Assembly (NCBI GenBank): GCA_003165075.1
Contig: PLSM01000027.1
Span: 16,914 to 52,811 of the forward strand
Source of the DNA: Acidobacteriaceae bacterium
Lineage (GTDB): Bacteria; Acidobacteriota; Terriglobia; Terriglobales; Acidobacteriaceae
Length of the DNA: 35,898 bases
Direction of reading: 5' to 3'
Position numbers and translations under genes: made by a program. The notes beneath the pieces are model-generated. The model did not search any database. It had not been told where the DNA came from and saw only the letters and a list, made by a program, of their open reading frames with translations. Positions 1-8,291 of this stretch are shown here, one piece after another; position 1 is the first letter of the stretch; each line of letters starts with the position of its first letter.

Positions 1-458
1 CCGAGCAGTGCATCATTCCCTATGCCACGCAGGAAGGCGAAATCAGCTTCTGCGCTTACAACACCGGCGTCGGCTGGCGCAACATCATTGAGAAGATGCA
101 CATGACGGCCACCCTCACCAAGTGGTATGAGGAGCATGGACGCCATGAAATTTTTGCCGGCGGCAAGAAGGTCGGCATGACCCATGTGGGCCACGATCTG
201 ACCCTCAACATGGAACACGTCAACTCCGAAGCCAACCACACGCTCGACAATCTGGGCATCGCAAAGAACGCCCGCGAAGAGAAGATGCGCGCTCGCGAGA
301 GCAAGCTAAAGTCCGACGCGGAAAACGCCCGCATGGCCAAGCTCTATCGCGAGCATGTGCTGGGCGAAAAGCCGGTCGAGGGCCTGGTTAGCCTCGACTC
401 CATTGCACCCGCCAAGCCGGTAAGCCAGCAAGAGGCCGAGCCGGTTGCCGGAGACTGA
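1..458 (+). CDS. Probable radical SAM protein, C-terminal fragment
   Basis: The window opens inside this gene; the frame runs from base 3 to a TGA at 456-458, leaving 151 residues of the C-terminus. The visible start contains a Cys-I-I-P-Y-A-T segment, then a glycine/glutamate turn and F-C-A-Y-N-T-G. This looks like the C-terminal cysteine-bearing segment of radical SAM proteins of the archaeal MJ0619/Tes type, where a similar 'P-F-C-x-Y-N' motif occurs. The rest is charged and helical, with an Ala/Pro-rich tail. The radical SAM CxxxCxxC motif would lie upstream of the window, so the assignment rests on the C-terminal motif alone. If correct, relatives include bacterial membrane-spanning lipid synthases, but other radical SAM families are possible. 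A strong terminator follows 28 bases after the stop. Confidence 0.45.
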   Translation, partial: EQCIIPYATQEGEISFCAYNTGVGWRNIIEKMHMTATLTKWYEEHGRHEIFAGGKKVGMTHVGHDLTLNMEHVNSEANHTLDNLGIAKNAREEKMRARESKLKSDAENARMAKLYREHVLGEKPVEGLVSLDSIAPAKPVSQQEAEPVAGD

Positions 459-486
459 TTTACCTATCCTTGGTTTGCTCGTCCAA

Positions 487-517
487 AAGGCCGTCCGCTC
501 AAGCGGGCGGCCTTTTT
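487..517 (+). terminator. Rho-independent terminator of the radical SAM gene
   Basis: A 10-bp GC-rich stem (489-498 with 503-512, one G-T pair) with a TCAA loop is followed by five T residues at 513-517. It lies just downstream of the TGA at 458. Confidence 0.85.
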
Positions 518-599
518 GCGTTGCCCTCGAATGTGCGCGCCGTTACATCCTCGTCCCCTCTGGAGTGGTATGTTTCTGTCCCTCAAGGAGGGCAATCTC

Positions 600-1021
600 A
601 TGGACGAGTTCTGTCAGAAATGCCAGGCGCATCTTGCGTCGCCTTGGAAATTCTGCCCTGGCTGCGGGGCAGCAATCACCCACGAAACCCAGCCGCCGGC
701 ATACCTCATGACACTGAAAAGGCGCCGGTAAAGGGCGCCTTCTCCGGATTGCTGTTCGGGGTGATCGTAGCCCCCATGATGATCATTGTAGGCACCATGC
801 TTTGCCTTACCGGGCTGGGCATATTTCTCGGGGTTCCGCTGATTATTGGCGGGATACTGGCGCCCCTGGCGGGCCCGCTGGTCGGATTCGGCTCACTTAA
901 AGGGAAATGTCCTTCGTGCGGAACTGCCGTCAGCAGCCTCAACAGCAAAGGGAGCTTTGAATGCGAAGCATGCCACCAGCGGATTGTCATCCGCGACCAA
1001 AAGTTTGTGGCGCCCGCTTAA
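600..1021 (+). pseudogene. Small zinc-ribbon membrane protein, frame broken by a 1-nt indel
   Basis: An ATG at 600 lies 7 bases after a perfect AAGGAGGG at 585-592 and opens a typical N-terminal zinc ribbon (MDEFCQKCQAH, then KFCPGCG). That frame stops at 729-731. The obvious continuation is in another frame, reading EKAPVKG into two hydrophobic segments (roughly 745-895) and a second zinc ribbon (CPSCG ... CEACHQR), ending with TAA at 1019-1021. The two halves together make one sensible protein of about 140 residues: ribbon, two transmembrane segments, ribbon. Adding one base near 712-715 would join them. No classical slippery heptamer is seen, so a sequencing or assembly error or a recent mutation is likelier than programmed frameshifting. 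Function unknown. Confidence 0.6.
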
Positions 1022-1122
1022 GAGCGGCTGTGATCCGGAGCGCAGCAAGTCGCAGAACGGCGGCTTGTCCCATCCCCCTGGTGCGCCATCCCTGCGCCTC
1101 GGGGACTTAAAATCTTCATACC

Positions 1123-2520
1123 ATGCAAGCTTTGAAGAGAATCCCCATAAGACCATTGCGAACAAAGAAGATCTGCAGCATCGCTCTGGCCGCCGCCCTC
1201 GCGCTTGGTGGAAGCATCTGCGCGACATCCCAGACCGTCAACTTTTCTGAAGTGAAGCCGTCGCCGCAGCAGGTCGAATGGCAGGATCTGGAATTTGGCG
1301 TCATCATCCACTTCGGCACCAATACCTTTCTCGATCGCGAATGGGGCGATGGAACCGCAGACCCCAAGGTCTTCAATCCCACACTGGCCGACCCGGAACA
1401 ATGGGTACGCGCTGCGCAAGCCGCTGGCGCGCGTTATGTAGTGCTGGTGGCAAAGCACCACGATGGCTTTTGCCTGTGGCCGACAGAGCAAACCAAATAT
1501 AGCGTGGCGGCCAGCCCGTGGATGGGTGGCAAGGGCGACCTGGCAAGGATGACCTCAGATGCCGCACATAAGTACGGTCTCAAATTCGGCGTCTATCTAT
1601 CTCCGTGGGACCGGCACGATCCGCGTTACAAAGACCCTGCGGCATACGACCAGTATTATCTTTCCGAGTTGACTGAGTTAGCTGGCAATTACGGCAACCT
1701 TGAGGAATTCTGGCTGGATGGCGCGGGCAGCGAAGGACACACTTACAACTTCCCAAAGATTATTGAAACTCTCCGCACCTATCAGCCGAACACGCTGGTG
1801 TTTGCGGATACGGGATTATTTGAATACGGTGACATTCGCTGGGCCGGCAACGAAGTGGGCACCATCCCCTATGAGAACTGGAACGTCATCGACCGCCACG
1901 GCTATCTGCGCTGGCGGCCTGTCGAAGCGGATACGCCGCTGCATAACTTCCATTGGTTCTGGCACCCCAACGATGAAGCGACGCTCAAGTCCGTCGATCA
2001 GTTGGTCACGATCTACGAGCAAACGGTAGGGCGCGGCGGCCAGCTGATGCTCGGCATTGCGCCAGACAATCGCGGCCTGCTGCCCGATGCGGATGTGGCG
2101 CGGCTCAAGGAGTTTGGCGAAGCTCTTCGCGCGCGCTACGCAAACAATCTTGCACGCCGCCACTTACCAGCCGACGCCAACACAGCCAACGCGTTGGATG
2201 GTGATGCGGACACATTCTGGTCCGCCCCCGCCGGTTCGCACAGTGCCTCCCTGGAAGTTGACTTTGCAAAGCCGGTCACCTTCGATCACGCGCTGACTAC
2301 AGAGTGGCTGGTTGACGGCCAGCATGTTCAGAAATACGCTATTGAAGCCTGGAATGGCGGCAATTGGAAGGCTGTTGCGGGCGGCGTTGCCATTGGTCAC
2401 AAGAAGATGGATGCGTTTGCGCCGGTAACGGCCAGCCGCGTGAGGCTGCATATCCTATCCAGCAGCGGCGAAGCGCATATTCGCGAGTTTCAGCTATTCC
2501 AAATCGATAGCCGACGTTGA
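1123..2520 (+). CDS. Alpha-L-fucosidase (GH29) with C-terminal F5/8-type domain
   Basis: A secreted glycosidase of 465 residues that removes alpha-linked L-fucose from glycans. Residues 1-37 form a Sec signal peptide (basic start, Ala/Leu-rich core). The GH29 barrel follows, with the family landmarks HFG (63-65), KHHDGF (111-116) and EFWLDGAG (195-202), in which Asp199 is the expected catalytic nucleophile. Residues about 350-460 form a galactose-binding-like (F5/8 type C) module, starting at NALDGDADTFW. That two-domain layout is usual for the GH29 branch acting on internal or branched fucose, so I favour an alpha-1,3/1,4 specificity, but this is inference. No strong Shine-Dalgarno is visible before the ATG. 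It converges on the GH127 gene. Confidence 0.88.
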   Translation: MQALKRIPIRPLRTKKICSIALAAALALGGSICATSQTVNFSEVKPSPQQVEWQDLEFGVIIHFGTNTFLDREWGDGTADPKVFNPTLADPEQWVRAAQAAGARYVVLVAKHHDGFCLWPTEQTKYSVAASPWMGGKGDLARMTSDAAHKYGLKFGVYLSPWDRHDPRYKDPAAYDQYYLSELTELAGNYGNLEEFWLDGAGSEGHTYNFPKIIETLRTYQPNTLVFADTGLFEYGDIRWAGNEVGTIPYENWNVIDRHGYLRWRPVEADTPLHNFHWFWHPNDEATLKSVDQLVTIYEQTVGRGGQLMLGIAPDNRGLLPDADVARLKEFGEALRARYANNLARRHLPADANTANALDGDADTFWSAPAGSHSASLEVDFAKPVTFDHALTTEWLVDGQHVQKYAIEAWNGGNWKAVAGGVAIGHKKMDAFAPVTASRVRLHILSSSGEAHIREFQLFQIDSRR

Positions 2521-2571
2521 CGGCCCTTGCGCTTCTGCTGCCACACGCAAAGTTTTTACACTCGTCACCCG

Positions 2572-2603
2572 AAAAACAAGAGCCCCGTGCAAGCGAGACT
2601 CTT
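2572..2603 (-). terminator. Terminator of the GH127 gene (minus strand)
   Basis: Read on the minus strand, bases 2603-2594 pair with 2587-2578 over 10 bp (two G-T pairs) around a 6-base loop, followed by a T-rich run (complement of the A run 2572-2576). The G-T pairs become A-C mismatches on the plus strand, so it is oriented for the minus-strand gene ending at 2627. Confidence 0.65.
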
Positions 2604-2626
2604 TGCCTTTGCGGCAGTTTCTTCAT

Positions 2627-4462
2627 TCATGACCCGAGCTTTAGATAAAGCCTGTAATGCTCGTCCTGAATCGAGGCAAATGGCCTCAGCGCAAGTACTC
2701 CGCTGGCTGTTTTTGCCTGCCAATCCGTTGCACCGGTCGATACCTGTTTTACCGCGAGCATCTCCTGCTTCGTGATCCTTGGAGGAATCTCGCCCTCACT
2801 AAATAGCGCCAGCGGACCGTGCACAGGCGCCAACAGATTTGGATGCTGCGGGTCCACGGCTTCGAGCACCGTAGGCATATCGAATTCAATCTCGATGCGG
2901 TCGCCATTTTTCCAGGTTCTATCCAGGCGCATGAACTTACCCGGCTCGGGACCACCTGTAACTCTCTTGCCATTCACCGTAACTGCCGTTTTGGGTCCTG
3001 CCCAGGCGGGAATGCGAAGATACACAGGGAAGGCGCTGGGACTCGCAGCCGAAATTTCGACCTGCGAGGCGGGTTGATGGGGGTAGTTGGTGAGTTGCTT
3101 CAGTTCGATGCGTTTACTCGCTCGCATCCATGTGACCTGCGAAGGAACATAAAGGTTGACGTAGACACCATCGCCATCGTGGAAATAGGCGCTGATTCCA
3201 TAATCTGCGGTAATCTGCGGAAAGGTTCCCGTGCAGCAGGTCCACTTATTCGGGTGATAGGACTTGAATCCGTCGTTGTTATAGTCAGAGTAATAGAAAC
3301 CGTGCCCATCCTTGCGGATAGATTTGGCTCCCAGGATGGTGTTATATAAGACCTTCTCCATGCTGTCGCCATAGCGGCTGTCGCGCGTCACACGCAGCAG
3401 GTAACGAGTAATCTTAAAGTGCCCGTAGGAGCCGCATGGCGTTTCAAAACTGGAGTGAGTCCTGGTCAGGCTCTCGCCCATCTCACCGCTGCCGGGCTCG
3501 CGAAAATCTTCGTCCGGACCCCAGCCACCGGTAGCAAAACTCTGCGTGTTGCGCAGGAAGTCAAAGCCATTCTGTGCCGCGCGCAGGTACTTCTCGCTGC
3601 CCAGCACAAAATAAGCCTGCATGGCGCTGCTCATCGCATTCACGTGGCTGTATGCGTGTTTGCCGGGCAGAACGTTTTGTCCCGCCGCCAGCGGGTTGAA
3701 GTACCAGTCGTCCGCCAGGAAGCGGATTGCGAGGTCACGATAGCGACCGCCCGCTCCACGCTGCCATGCGAGGAATAGATTCTCCGGAAGAGTGTAAGGT
3801 TCGTCCCAGCAGAACGACTCGTCCTTATGTGGCCGTGCATACTGCTCCGCGCGCGACAATCCCCGTGGGGGCAAATGCGGAAGTACTGAATCGAGAGCAG
3901 CATCCAGAACCTTCAGCGCCTGCGCGTCGCCGGCAAATTCGTGCGCATCGATCATGCCGATGGAAATCTTGTCGTAGGTGTACGCGGGGAGCCGGTAGTC
4001 GTCCCAGAAATGGGATGAAATGGCGGGCGCGAAGCCGCGTACCAGCCGCTGGACTTTCTGCTGCGTTGGCCGGTCGCCCGTCGCAGCATAGGCGCGAGAC
4101 AAGCCGGAGAGATATTGGCCGAAGGCGTGACCGGGAACAAACCCGTTGTCGTCTCCTTTAAACTCAGCTGCCCAGCTGTACCATCCACCCATGTCCTCGC
4201 CCGGAGCCGCCAGGCCCGCGCGCTGACGATATGGCTTCAGCAGACTATCTTCATCCAGGGCGAGATAAAAGGCGTGGTTCGTGTCGAATTGCTGGCGCAA
4301 TGGCCCATCCAGAAGCTGGACGTCGCCGTATCCAAACTGGCTGAGCCGAGGAGAAATTGCCGGCTCATTTCCTGCAAGGCCAACAGACTTCCGCGATTTT
4401 GCCAATGTGGCCAGTGCTACCGCGGTTCCAGTCTTCAGAAACGTTCTGCGCGAGGAGGTCAT
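2627..4462 (-). CDS. GH127-type (DUF1680) beta-L-arabinofuranosidase, Tat-exported
   Basis: A 611-residue exported glycosidase of the DUF1680/GH127 family, whose characterised members release beta-L-arabinofuranose from plant hydroxyproline-rich glycoproteins. I chose the ATG at 4462 because an AAAGGTG site precedes it and it begins with a clean Tat signal (MTSSRRTFLKTG); an in-frame ATG at 4540 adds unrelated residues. The catalytic region is recognisable: a Glu and a Cys in ETPCG (Glu340, Cys343) and a Cys-Cys pair in KWTCCTGT (Cys409, Cys410). In HypBA1 the equivalents form a Zn-thiolate site with Cys as nucleophile. The spacing E-x-x-C here differs from the E-x-C of HypBA1, so the enzyme may belong to a related branch with another specificity. 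It sits 174 bp downstream of the DUF362 operon. Confidence 0.82.
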   Translation of the reverse strand: MTSSRRTFLKTGTAVALATLAKSRKSVGLAGNEPAISPRLSQFGYGDVQLLDGPLRQQFDTNHAFYLALDEDSLLKPYRQRAGLAAPGEDMGGWYSWAAEFKGDDNGFVPGHAFGQYLSGLSRAYAATGDRPTQQKVQRLVRGFAPAISSHFWDDYRLPAYTYDKISIGMIDAHEFAGDAQALKVLDAALDSVLPHLPPRGLSRAEQYARPHKDESFCWDEPYTLPENLFLAWQRGAGGRYRDLAIRFLADDWYFNPLAAGQNVLPGKHAYSHVNAMSSAMQAYFVLGSEKYLRAAQNGFDFLRNTQSFATGGWGPDEDFREPGSGEMGESLTRTHSSFETPCGSYGHFKITRYLLRVTRDSRYGDSMEKVLYNTILGAKSIRKDGHGFYYSDYNNDGFKSYHPNKWTCCTGTFPQITADYGISAYFHDGDGVYVNLYVPSQVTWMRASKRIELKQLTNYPHQPASQVEISAASPSAFPVYLRIPAWAGPKTAVTVNGKRVTGGPEPGKFMRLDRTWKNGDRIEIEFDMPTVLEAVDPQHPNLLAPVHGPLALFSEGEIPPRITKQEMLAVKQVSTGATDWQAKTASGVLALRPFASIQDEHYRLYLKLGS

Positions 4463-4636
4463 TGAATTGTTCACCTTTGGGCCGCGGTGTGGGAGGGCGA
4501 TGGTCGCCGCGTCTGCTGTAGTTGCGCGTCGGGGGCCCATACCTTTGCCGGGCGAGCCAATTCAAACACAGTTTTGCCGCGTTGAAAAGCGCACCCGCGC
4601 CCCTGCGGAGAACGCATGCTCCTGCTGTCGTCTTGT

Positions 4637-5659
4637 CTACCCGATTTGGCTTACCTTGACGGGCAGAGTTTCGAAATTCACGGTGCCGAGACCTCTGTTG
4701 GCAGCCATCTGCAGATAGGGCAGATGTTCGGGGTCCAGGTTCCAGTACGCTTTGGCAACCCAGGTGTCGAGCGCCACAGGATCGGTCCCCGCCACCACGG
4801 TCTTCTTCAGGAGCACATCTTCAAGGTTGCCGCCGGTGGGACCGTTGCGCAGCAGGATCCGGTAGCAGTCCATCAGCGTGAAGGTAGGCAGCATAAAGCT
4901 GGCCAGGTCCACAAGGCTCTGGTGAATCTGCTGGTGCAGGCGGTTGCGCTGCCCACCCAGGATGCCGTACCAGTTCTTCATGCCCAGCGTGGCGCCCACC
5001 AGCCCGTGATGCTTGGCAATGGGCAGGTTGATGATCTTGTCTGCTTCAAGAAAAGGTGTGAAGACCGGCCAGCTCTTCAGCGCCACCCCTCCCATATCCA
5101 CCTCGCGAAACAGTTCGGGATCGGGAAGAATCACCTCGGCGCCCTCGGCGCGCGCTGCGGCCTGGATGCCCGAGCGCATGAAGCAGCGGCGAGGTTCGTT
5201 GCAACTTACATCGGTCACGATGACACGTTTGGCTCCAGCCTGCCAGCATTGCCTCACCACCTCGGCCACGATCTCGGGATTGGTGTTGGCGGCCTGCTCC
5301 GGTGTGCGGTCCCATGCGATGTTGGGTTTCACGACCACCACGTCCTGCCGGCCCACAAAGCGGCGCATCCCTCCAAGGTTTTCCAGTGCCTGCTGAACCA
5401 GGGCGCGCGGCTCGCCTCCTTGAATGACCGTCAAGTGCGGCCACTGCGCGTCTTGCGCATTCGCGGCTATGCGGTGGTCGCGGCGGGCCTGCTCCGCGCG
5501 GGCCGGAACCGGGCGGATGCTGTGCTCGCTGAGCCAATAGCCCACGCCTGCCGCACCCGCCGCAATGCCACCCACGCGAAGCAGTTGCAGCATCGCCTCG
5601 CGGCGCGTGAGGTCGGGCTTTGGATGCTGGTCTTGTATACGATCGATCTCTCCGGCCAT
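4637..5659 (-). CDS. DUF362 protein, Tat-exported (copy 3, divergent)
   Basis: A 340-residue DUF362 protein. The ATG at 5659 lies 7 bases after a GAGG, and the gene starts 8 bases after the stop of the previous DUF362 gene, so they are co-transcribed. The N-terminus has a twin-arginine signal (TRREAML at 18-24, then a Gly/Ala hydrophobic stretch). The DUF362 core shows KPNIAWDRTP, a PEIVAEVV helix with AGAKRVIVTD, and NLPIAKHH-x3-G-A-T-x3-K-N-x-Y-G. His218, Lys228 and His242 are conserved with the two neighbouring copies. No CxxC ferredoxin motif is present. The family has no settled function; see the findings for a possible link to LarA and the Ni-pincer cofactor. Confidence 0.85.
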   Translation of the reverse strand: MAGEIDRIQDQHPKPDLTRREAMLQLLRVGGIAAGAAGVGYWLSEHSIRPVPARAEQARRDHRIAANAQDAQWPHLTVIQGGEPRALVQQALENLGGMRRFVGRQDVVVVKPNIAWDRTPEQAANTNPEIVAEVVRQCWQAGAKRVIVTDVSCNEPRRCFMRSGIQAAARAEGAEVILPDPELFREVDMGGVALKSWPVFTPFLEADKIINLPIAKHHGLVGATLGMKNWYGILGGQRNRLHQQIHQSLVDLASFMLPTFTLMDCYRILLRNGPTGGNLEDVLLKKTVVAGTDPVALDTWVAKAYWNLDPEHLPYLQMAANRGLGTVNFETLPVKVSQIG

Positions 5660-5667
5660 GGTGGTCC

Positions 5668-6663
5668 TCAGATTTCGAGCAGGTTGATGCGTTTCGGATC
5701 GTTGATGCCCAACCGGTGCGCGGCATCGGCAGCGGTGGCGATGTAACGCGGCGGCCGGCCCACAGCCTCCAGCGATTTCATTCCCACTTCAGCCCGTTTG
5801 CGTTCAAGAATGCCCCAGGCGATCTGATCGAGCGCTACCCGGTCCTCGCCCACAATCAGTGCGTTCGGCTGCCACAGCCGCTCGGGATGGAAGCCTGGTC
5901 CGCCGTCATACACCGACGACGTGGCATCACCGATGGTCAGCCGGATCTTCTCGCGAATCACGGGGAATGCATTCAGGTCGGCCACGCCTGGATTGCAGCC
6001 GTCGGCGTGCAACTCGTTGGGGCGCTTCACCACACCGTACATGTTCTTCATCGCAAAGGTGACGCCGGACATCTCGTGATCTTTCAGGATGGGCAGATTT
6101 AGAACCACGTCGCATTCGCGCGTAAGAATCTTTGAGAACTGGACGTGTGCGCTGCCCCAGGTTTCGACCTTATCCTCGAATCCGGAGACATCGGAGCCAT
6201 AGCAGCGGACCTTGCTCGGGTCGGTGCTGATGGTCAGGCCGCAAGCCTCAAGATCGCGCGCGTTGCGGTCCCACACCAGAATCTTGCCGGGCTTGACGCC
6301 GGCCTGCTGCAAGCGCTCACAAATGGCAAGCACCAGCGCCAGGTGGGTGGAGATTCCCTTCCCGCCCAGGCCGTTCGTCTTGAGACCAATGACTTTTCCC
6401 TGGGGCGCGATGCGCTTCCAGGCTTCAATCGGATGATCCCGCCCGGTATACGAGGCAATTGCGCGGTCGAGCAGATCGAGAACGTGTTTCTCGTCGAGTT
6501 GGCCGTCGGGGCCATGCACTGCCGGGTCTCTGGCAATCACCACTTTCGGCTTGCCGCCCCCCATCGGACGATCCAATATGGCTGCCAGCCCCAGTTTGCT
6601 CTGCGCACCCACAAGTACGGCGCCGGTTGCTGCTTCCTTCAGAAACTCCCGTCTGTTACTCAT
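5668..6663 (-). CDS. DUF362 protein, Tat-exported (copy 2)
   Basis: 331 residues from the ATG at 6663, chosen because GGGGAG lies 7 bases upstream and the protein then begins with a Tat signal (MSNRREFLKEAATG). It aligns end to end with the next gene upstream and is clearly a tandem duplicate. Shared landmarks: GKVIGLKTN, a THLALVLAICERLQQAG helix, LVWDRNARDLE, LNLPILKDH-x3-G-V-T-x3-K-N-M-Y-G and the ending PRYIATAADAAH. Candidate functional residues are His196, Lys206 and His219. Scattered cysteines do not form an Fe-S binding motif. Exported as a folded protein if the Tat signal is functional, which would suit a cofactor inserted in the cytoplasm. Confidence 0.85.
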   Translation of the reverse strand: MSNRREFLKEAATGAVLVGAQSKLGLAAILDRPMGGGKPKVVIARDPAVHGPDGQLDEKHVLDLLDRAIASYTGRDHPIEAWKRIAPQGKVIGLKTNGLGGKGISTHLALVLAICERLQQAGVKPGKILVWDRNARDLEACGLTISTDPSKVRCYGSDVSGFEDKVETWGSAHVQFSKILTRECDVVLNLPILKDHEMSGVTFAMKNMYGVVKRPNELHADGCNPGVADLNAFPVIREKIRLTIGDATSSVYDGGPGFHPERLWQPNALIVGEDRVALDQIAWGILERKRAEVGMKSLEAVGRPPRYIATAADAAHRLGINDPKRINLLEI

Positions 6664-6736
6664 CCGCATTCTCCCCGTCTTCAATGTTGTCCGCTCTTCC
6701 ACCGTGTCGTTCAATGTGCAAAGCTTCGTCTTCGCG

Positions 6737-7738
6737 TCAAACCTCCATTAGCCCGCAGCGTTGCAAATCGTTGCAGCCCACTTGATGCCGGGCATCGGCG
6801 GCGGTGGCAATGTAGCGTGGCGCGCGTCCCTTGGCCTCGAGTGTCGGCAAACCCACCTCGGCGCGTTTGCGTTCGATCATGTTCCAGGCGGCCTGGTCCA
6901 GCGCCACCCGATCCGCACCCACCATGAGTGCATTGGGGTGCCACATATGCTCCGGGTGAAACAGAGGACCGCCGTCGTAGAGCGCGGAGATAGCGTCGCC
7001 AATGGTCAGACGGACTTTATCGCGAATCGCCGGAATGCAGTTGACGTCTGCAATCCCGGGATTGCAGATGTTGGTATGCAGGCTCTTCAGGTCCACCATC
7101 TTGATCACGCCGTACATGTTCTTCATGGCAAAGGTAACGCCCGCATCGGCGTGGTCCTTCAGCACGGGAAGGTTCAGCACCAGGGCGCATTCGCGGGTGA
7201 GAATCTTCGACAGCTGAACCCGCGCCACTCCCCAGGTCTCAACCTGGTCTTCAAATCCAGCCACGTCGGAACCATAGCAGCGAATGCGGGCGGGGTTGGT
7301 GTTGATGGTGAAACCGCCGGCTTCCAGTTCCTCCGCGGTACGCTCCCAAACCAGGATGTTCCCCGCGCGAACGCCCGCCTGCTGCAGCCTTTCCGCAATC
7401 GCCAGCACCAGCACGAGGTGGGTTGCAATAGGCTTCAGCCCGACCGTATTCACCTTCAGGCCGATCACCTTGTCCCGGGGAATGATCCGCTTCCAGGCCT
7501 CCACCGCGTGGTCTCGCCCGGTGTATGCGGTCATGGCCCGGTCCAGCAGGTCCAGCACGCGTTGCTCATCCGGCCGTCCGTCCTTGGCGTGAAGCGCCGG
7601 GTCGCTGGCCACCACAAGTCTCGATGGGTCCGCTTTCGCGTGCTGGCCCAATACGCTGGCCAACCCGAACTTACCCTGCGAGCCCAGCATTAGGGCTCCG
7701 GTGGCCGCATTCTTCAGGAATTCCCTGCGATTCTTCAT
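6737..7738 (-). CDS. DUF362 protein, Tat-exported (copy 1)
   Basis: 333 residues from the ATG at 7738 (GAGG 5 bases upstream; the ATG at 7750 would place this site inside the gene). It has a Tat signal (MKNRREFLKNAATGA) and the DUF362 core: DKVIGLKVNTVG, THLVLVLAIAERLQQAG, LVWERTAEELE, LNLPVLKDH-x3-G-V-T-x3-K-N-M-Y-G. His196, Lys206 and His221 match the positions kept in the other two copies. Only 45 bases separate it from the DUF6599-like gene upstream and 73 from the next DUF362 gene, consistent with one operon. The reaction catalysed is unknown. Confidence 0.85.
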   Translation of the reverse strand: MKNRREFLKNAATGALMLGSQGKFGLASVLGQHAKADPSRLVVASDPALHAKDGRPDEQRVLDLLDRAMTAYTGRDHAVEAWKRIIPRDKVIGLKVNTVGLKPIATHLVLVLAIAERLQQAGVRAGNILVWERTAEELEAGGFTINTNPARIRCYGSDVAGFEDQVETWGVARVQLSKILTRECALVLNLPVLKDHADAGVTFAMKNMYGVIKMVDLKSLHTNICNPGIADVNCIPAIRDKVRLTIGDAISALYDGGPLFHPEHMWHPNALMVGADRVALDQAAWNMIERKRAEVGLPTLEAKGRAPRYIATAADARHQVGCNDLQRCGLMEV

Positions 7739-7783
7739 TGAGCCTCGCATTCGTCGAAACAGCCGGTCATCCGGCCTAAATCG

Positions 7784-8275
7784 TTACAGCTTCGCTTCCA
7801 CACCATGCGCCAGGGCCATCAGTGCCTGCGGCGTGCCGGGCGTGGATTCATAGGCCACGATGCGCACCAGGTACGGTCCCTTGCGAAAGATCACGCTTTG
7901 CTCATAAGCCACGCCCGCATCGCCCAGGCTCGCGGCCTTGGCGTCGCTGGTACCGGTTTCAAGAATCTTGCGTGCACCATCCGGGCTGCCCATGGTGTGC
8001 ACGTCTACCACCGCCTCCAGTTGGCCCTGGTACTTGTAGTCGGAAGTGGAGGTGGAGATAACCCCGGCAGAGATGTACTGTTCTGCGTCGCCGTCGATGT
8101 ATTGCCACAAGTCCTTGGCTGCAAACACGCGCGTGTCGCCTGTCTTCTCCCAGCCTGCCACCGCACCCGACGCCGGGAAGGGGTTGACTTTGCTCTTCTT
8201 GCAGCCCGAGCCAGCCGCGAGTGCCACTATCGCAACTGCCACGGCCGCCAACATCCATCTTCTTGAATAATTCAT
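7784..8275 (-). CDS. DUF6599-like exported lipoprotein
   Basis: A 163-residue protein starting at the ATG at 8275 (GAGGAG about 11 bases upstream). It has a basic N-terminus, a hydrophobic stretch and a Cys at GSGCKKSK that could be a lipidation site, although the residues before it are not the usual lipobox. The mature part begins with GWEKTGDTRVF and LWQYIDGDAEQY, a pattern typical of DUF6599 proteins, which are common in Acidobacteriota. No catalytic motif is visible. It lies 16 bases after the polyferredoxin stop and 45 before the first DUF362 gene, so it belongs to the same operon and probably acts in the envelope. Confidence 0.72.
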   Translation of the reverse strand: MNYSRRWMLAAVAVAIVALAAGSGCKKSKVNPFPASGAVAGWEKTGDTRVFAAKDLWQYIDGDAEQYISAGVISTSTSDYKYQGQLEAVVDVHTMGSPDGARKILETGTSDAKAASLGDAGVAYEQSVIFRKGPYLVRIVAYESTPGTPQALMALAHGVEAKL

Positions 8276-8291
8276 CTTGAAGCGGTCTCCT

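Noticed and set aside
600..731. Programmed -1 frameshifting in the zinc-ribbon gene
   Set aside because: No X-XXY-YYZ slippery heptamer or downstream stimulatory structure is evident near 700-730; an indel is simpler.
1022..1122. A separate small gene between the zinc-ribbon gene and the fucosidase
   Set aside because: Only 101 bases, with no start, ribosome site or protein-like reading.
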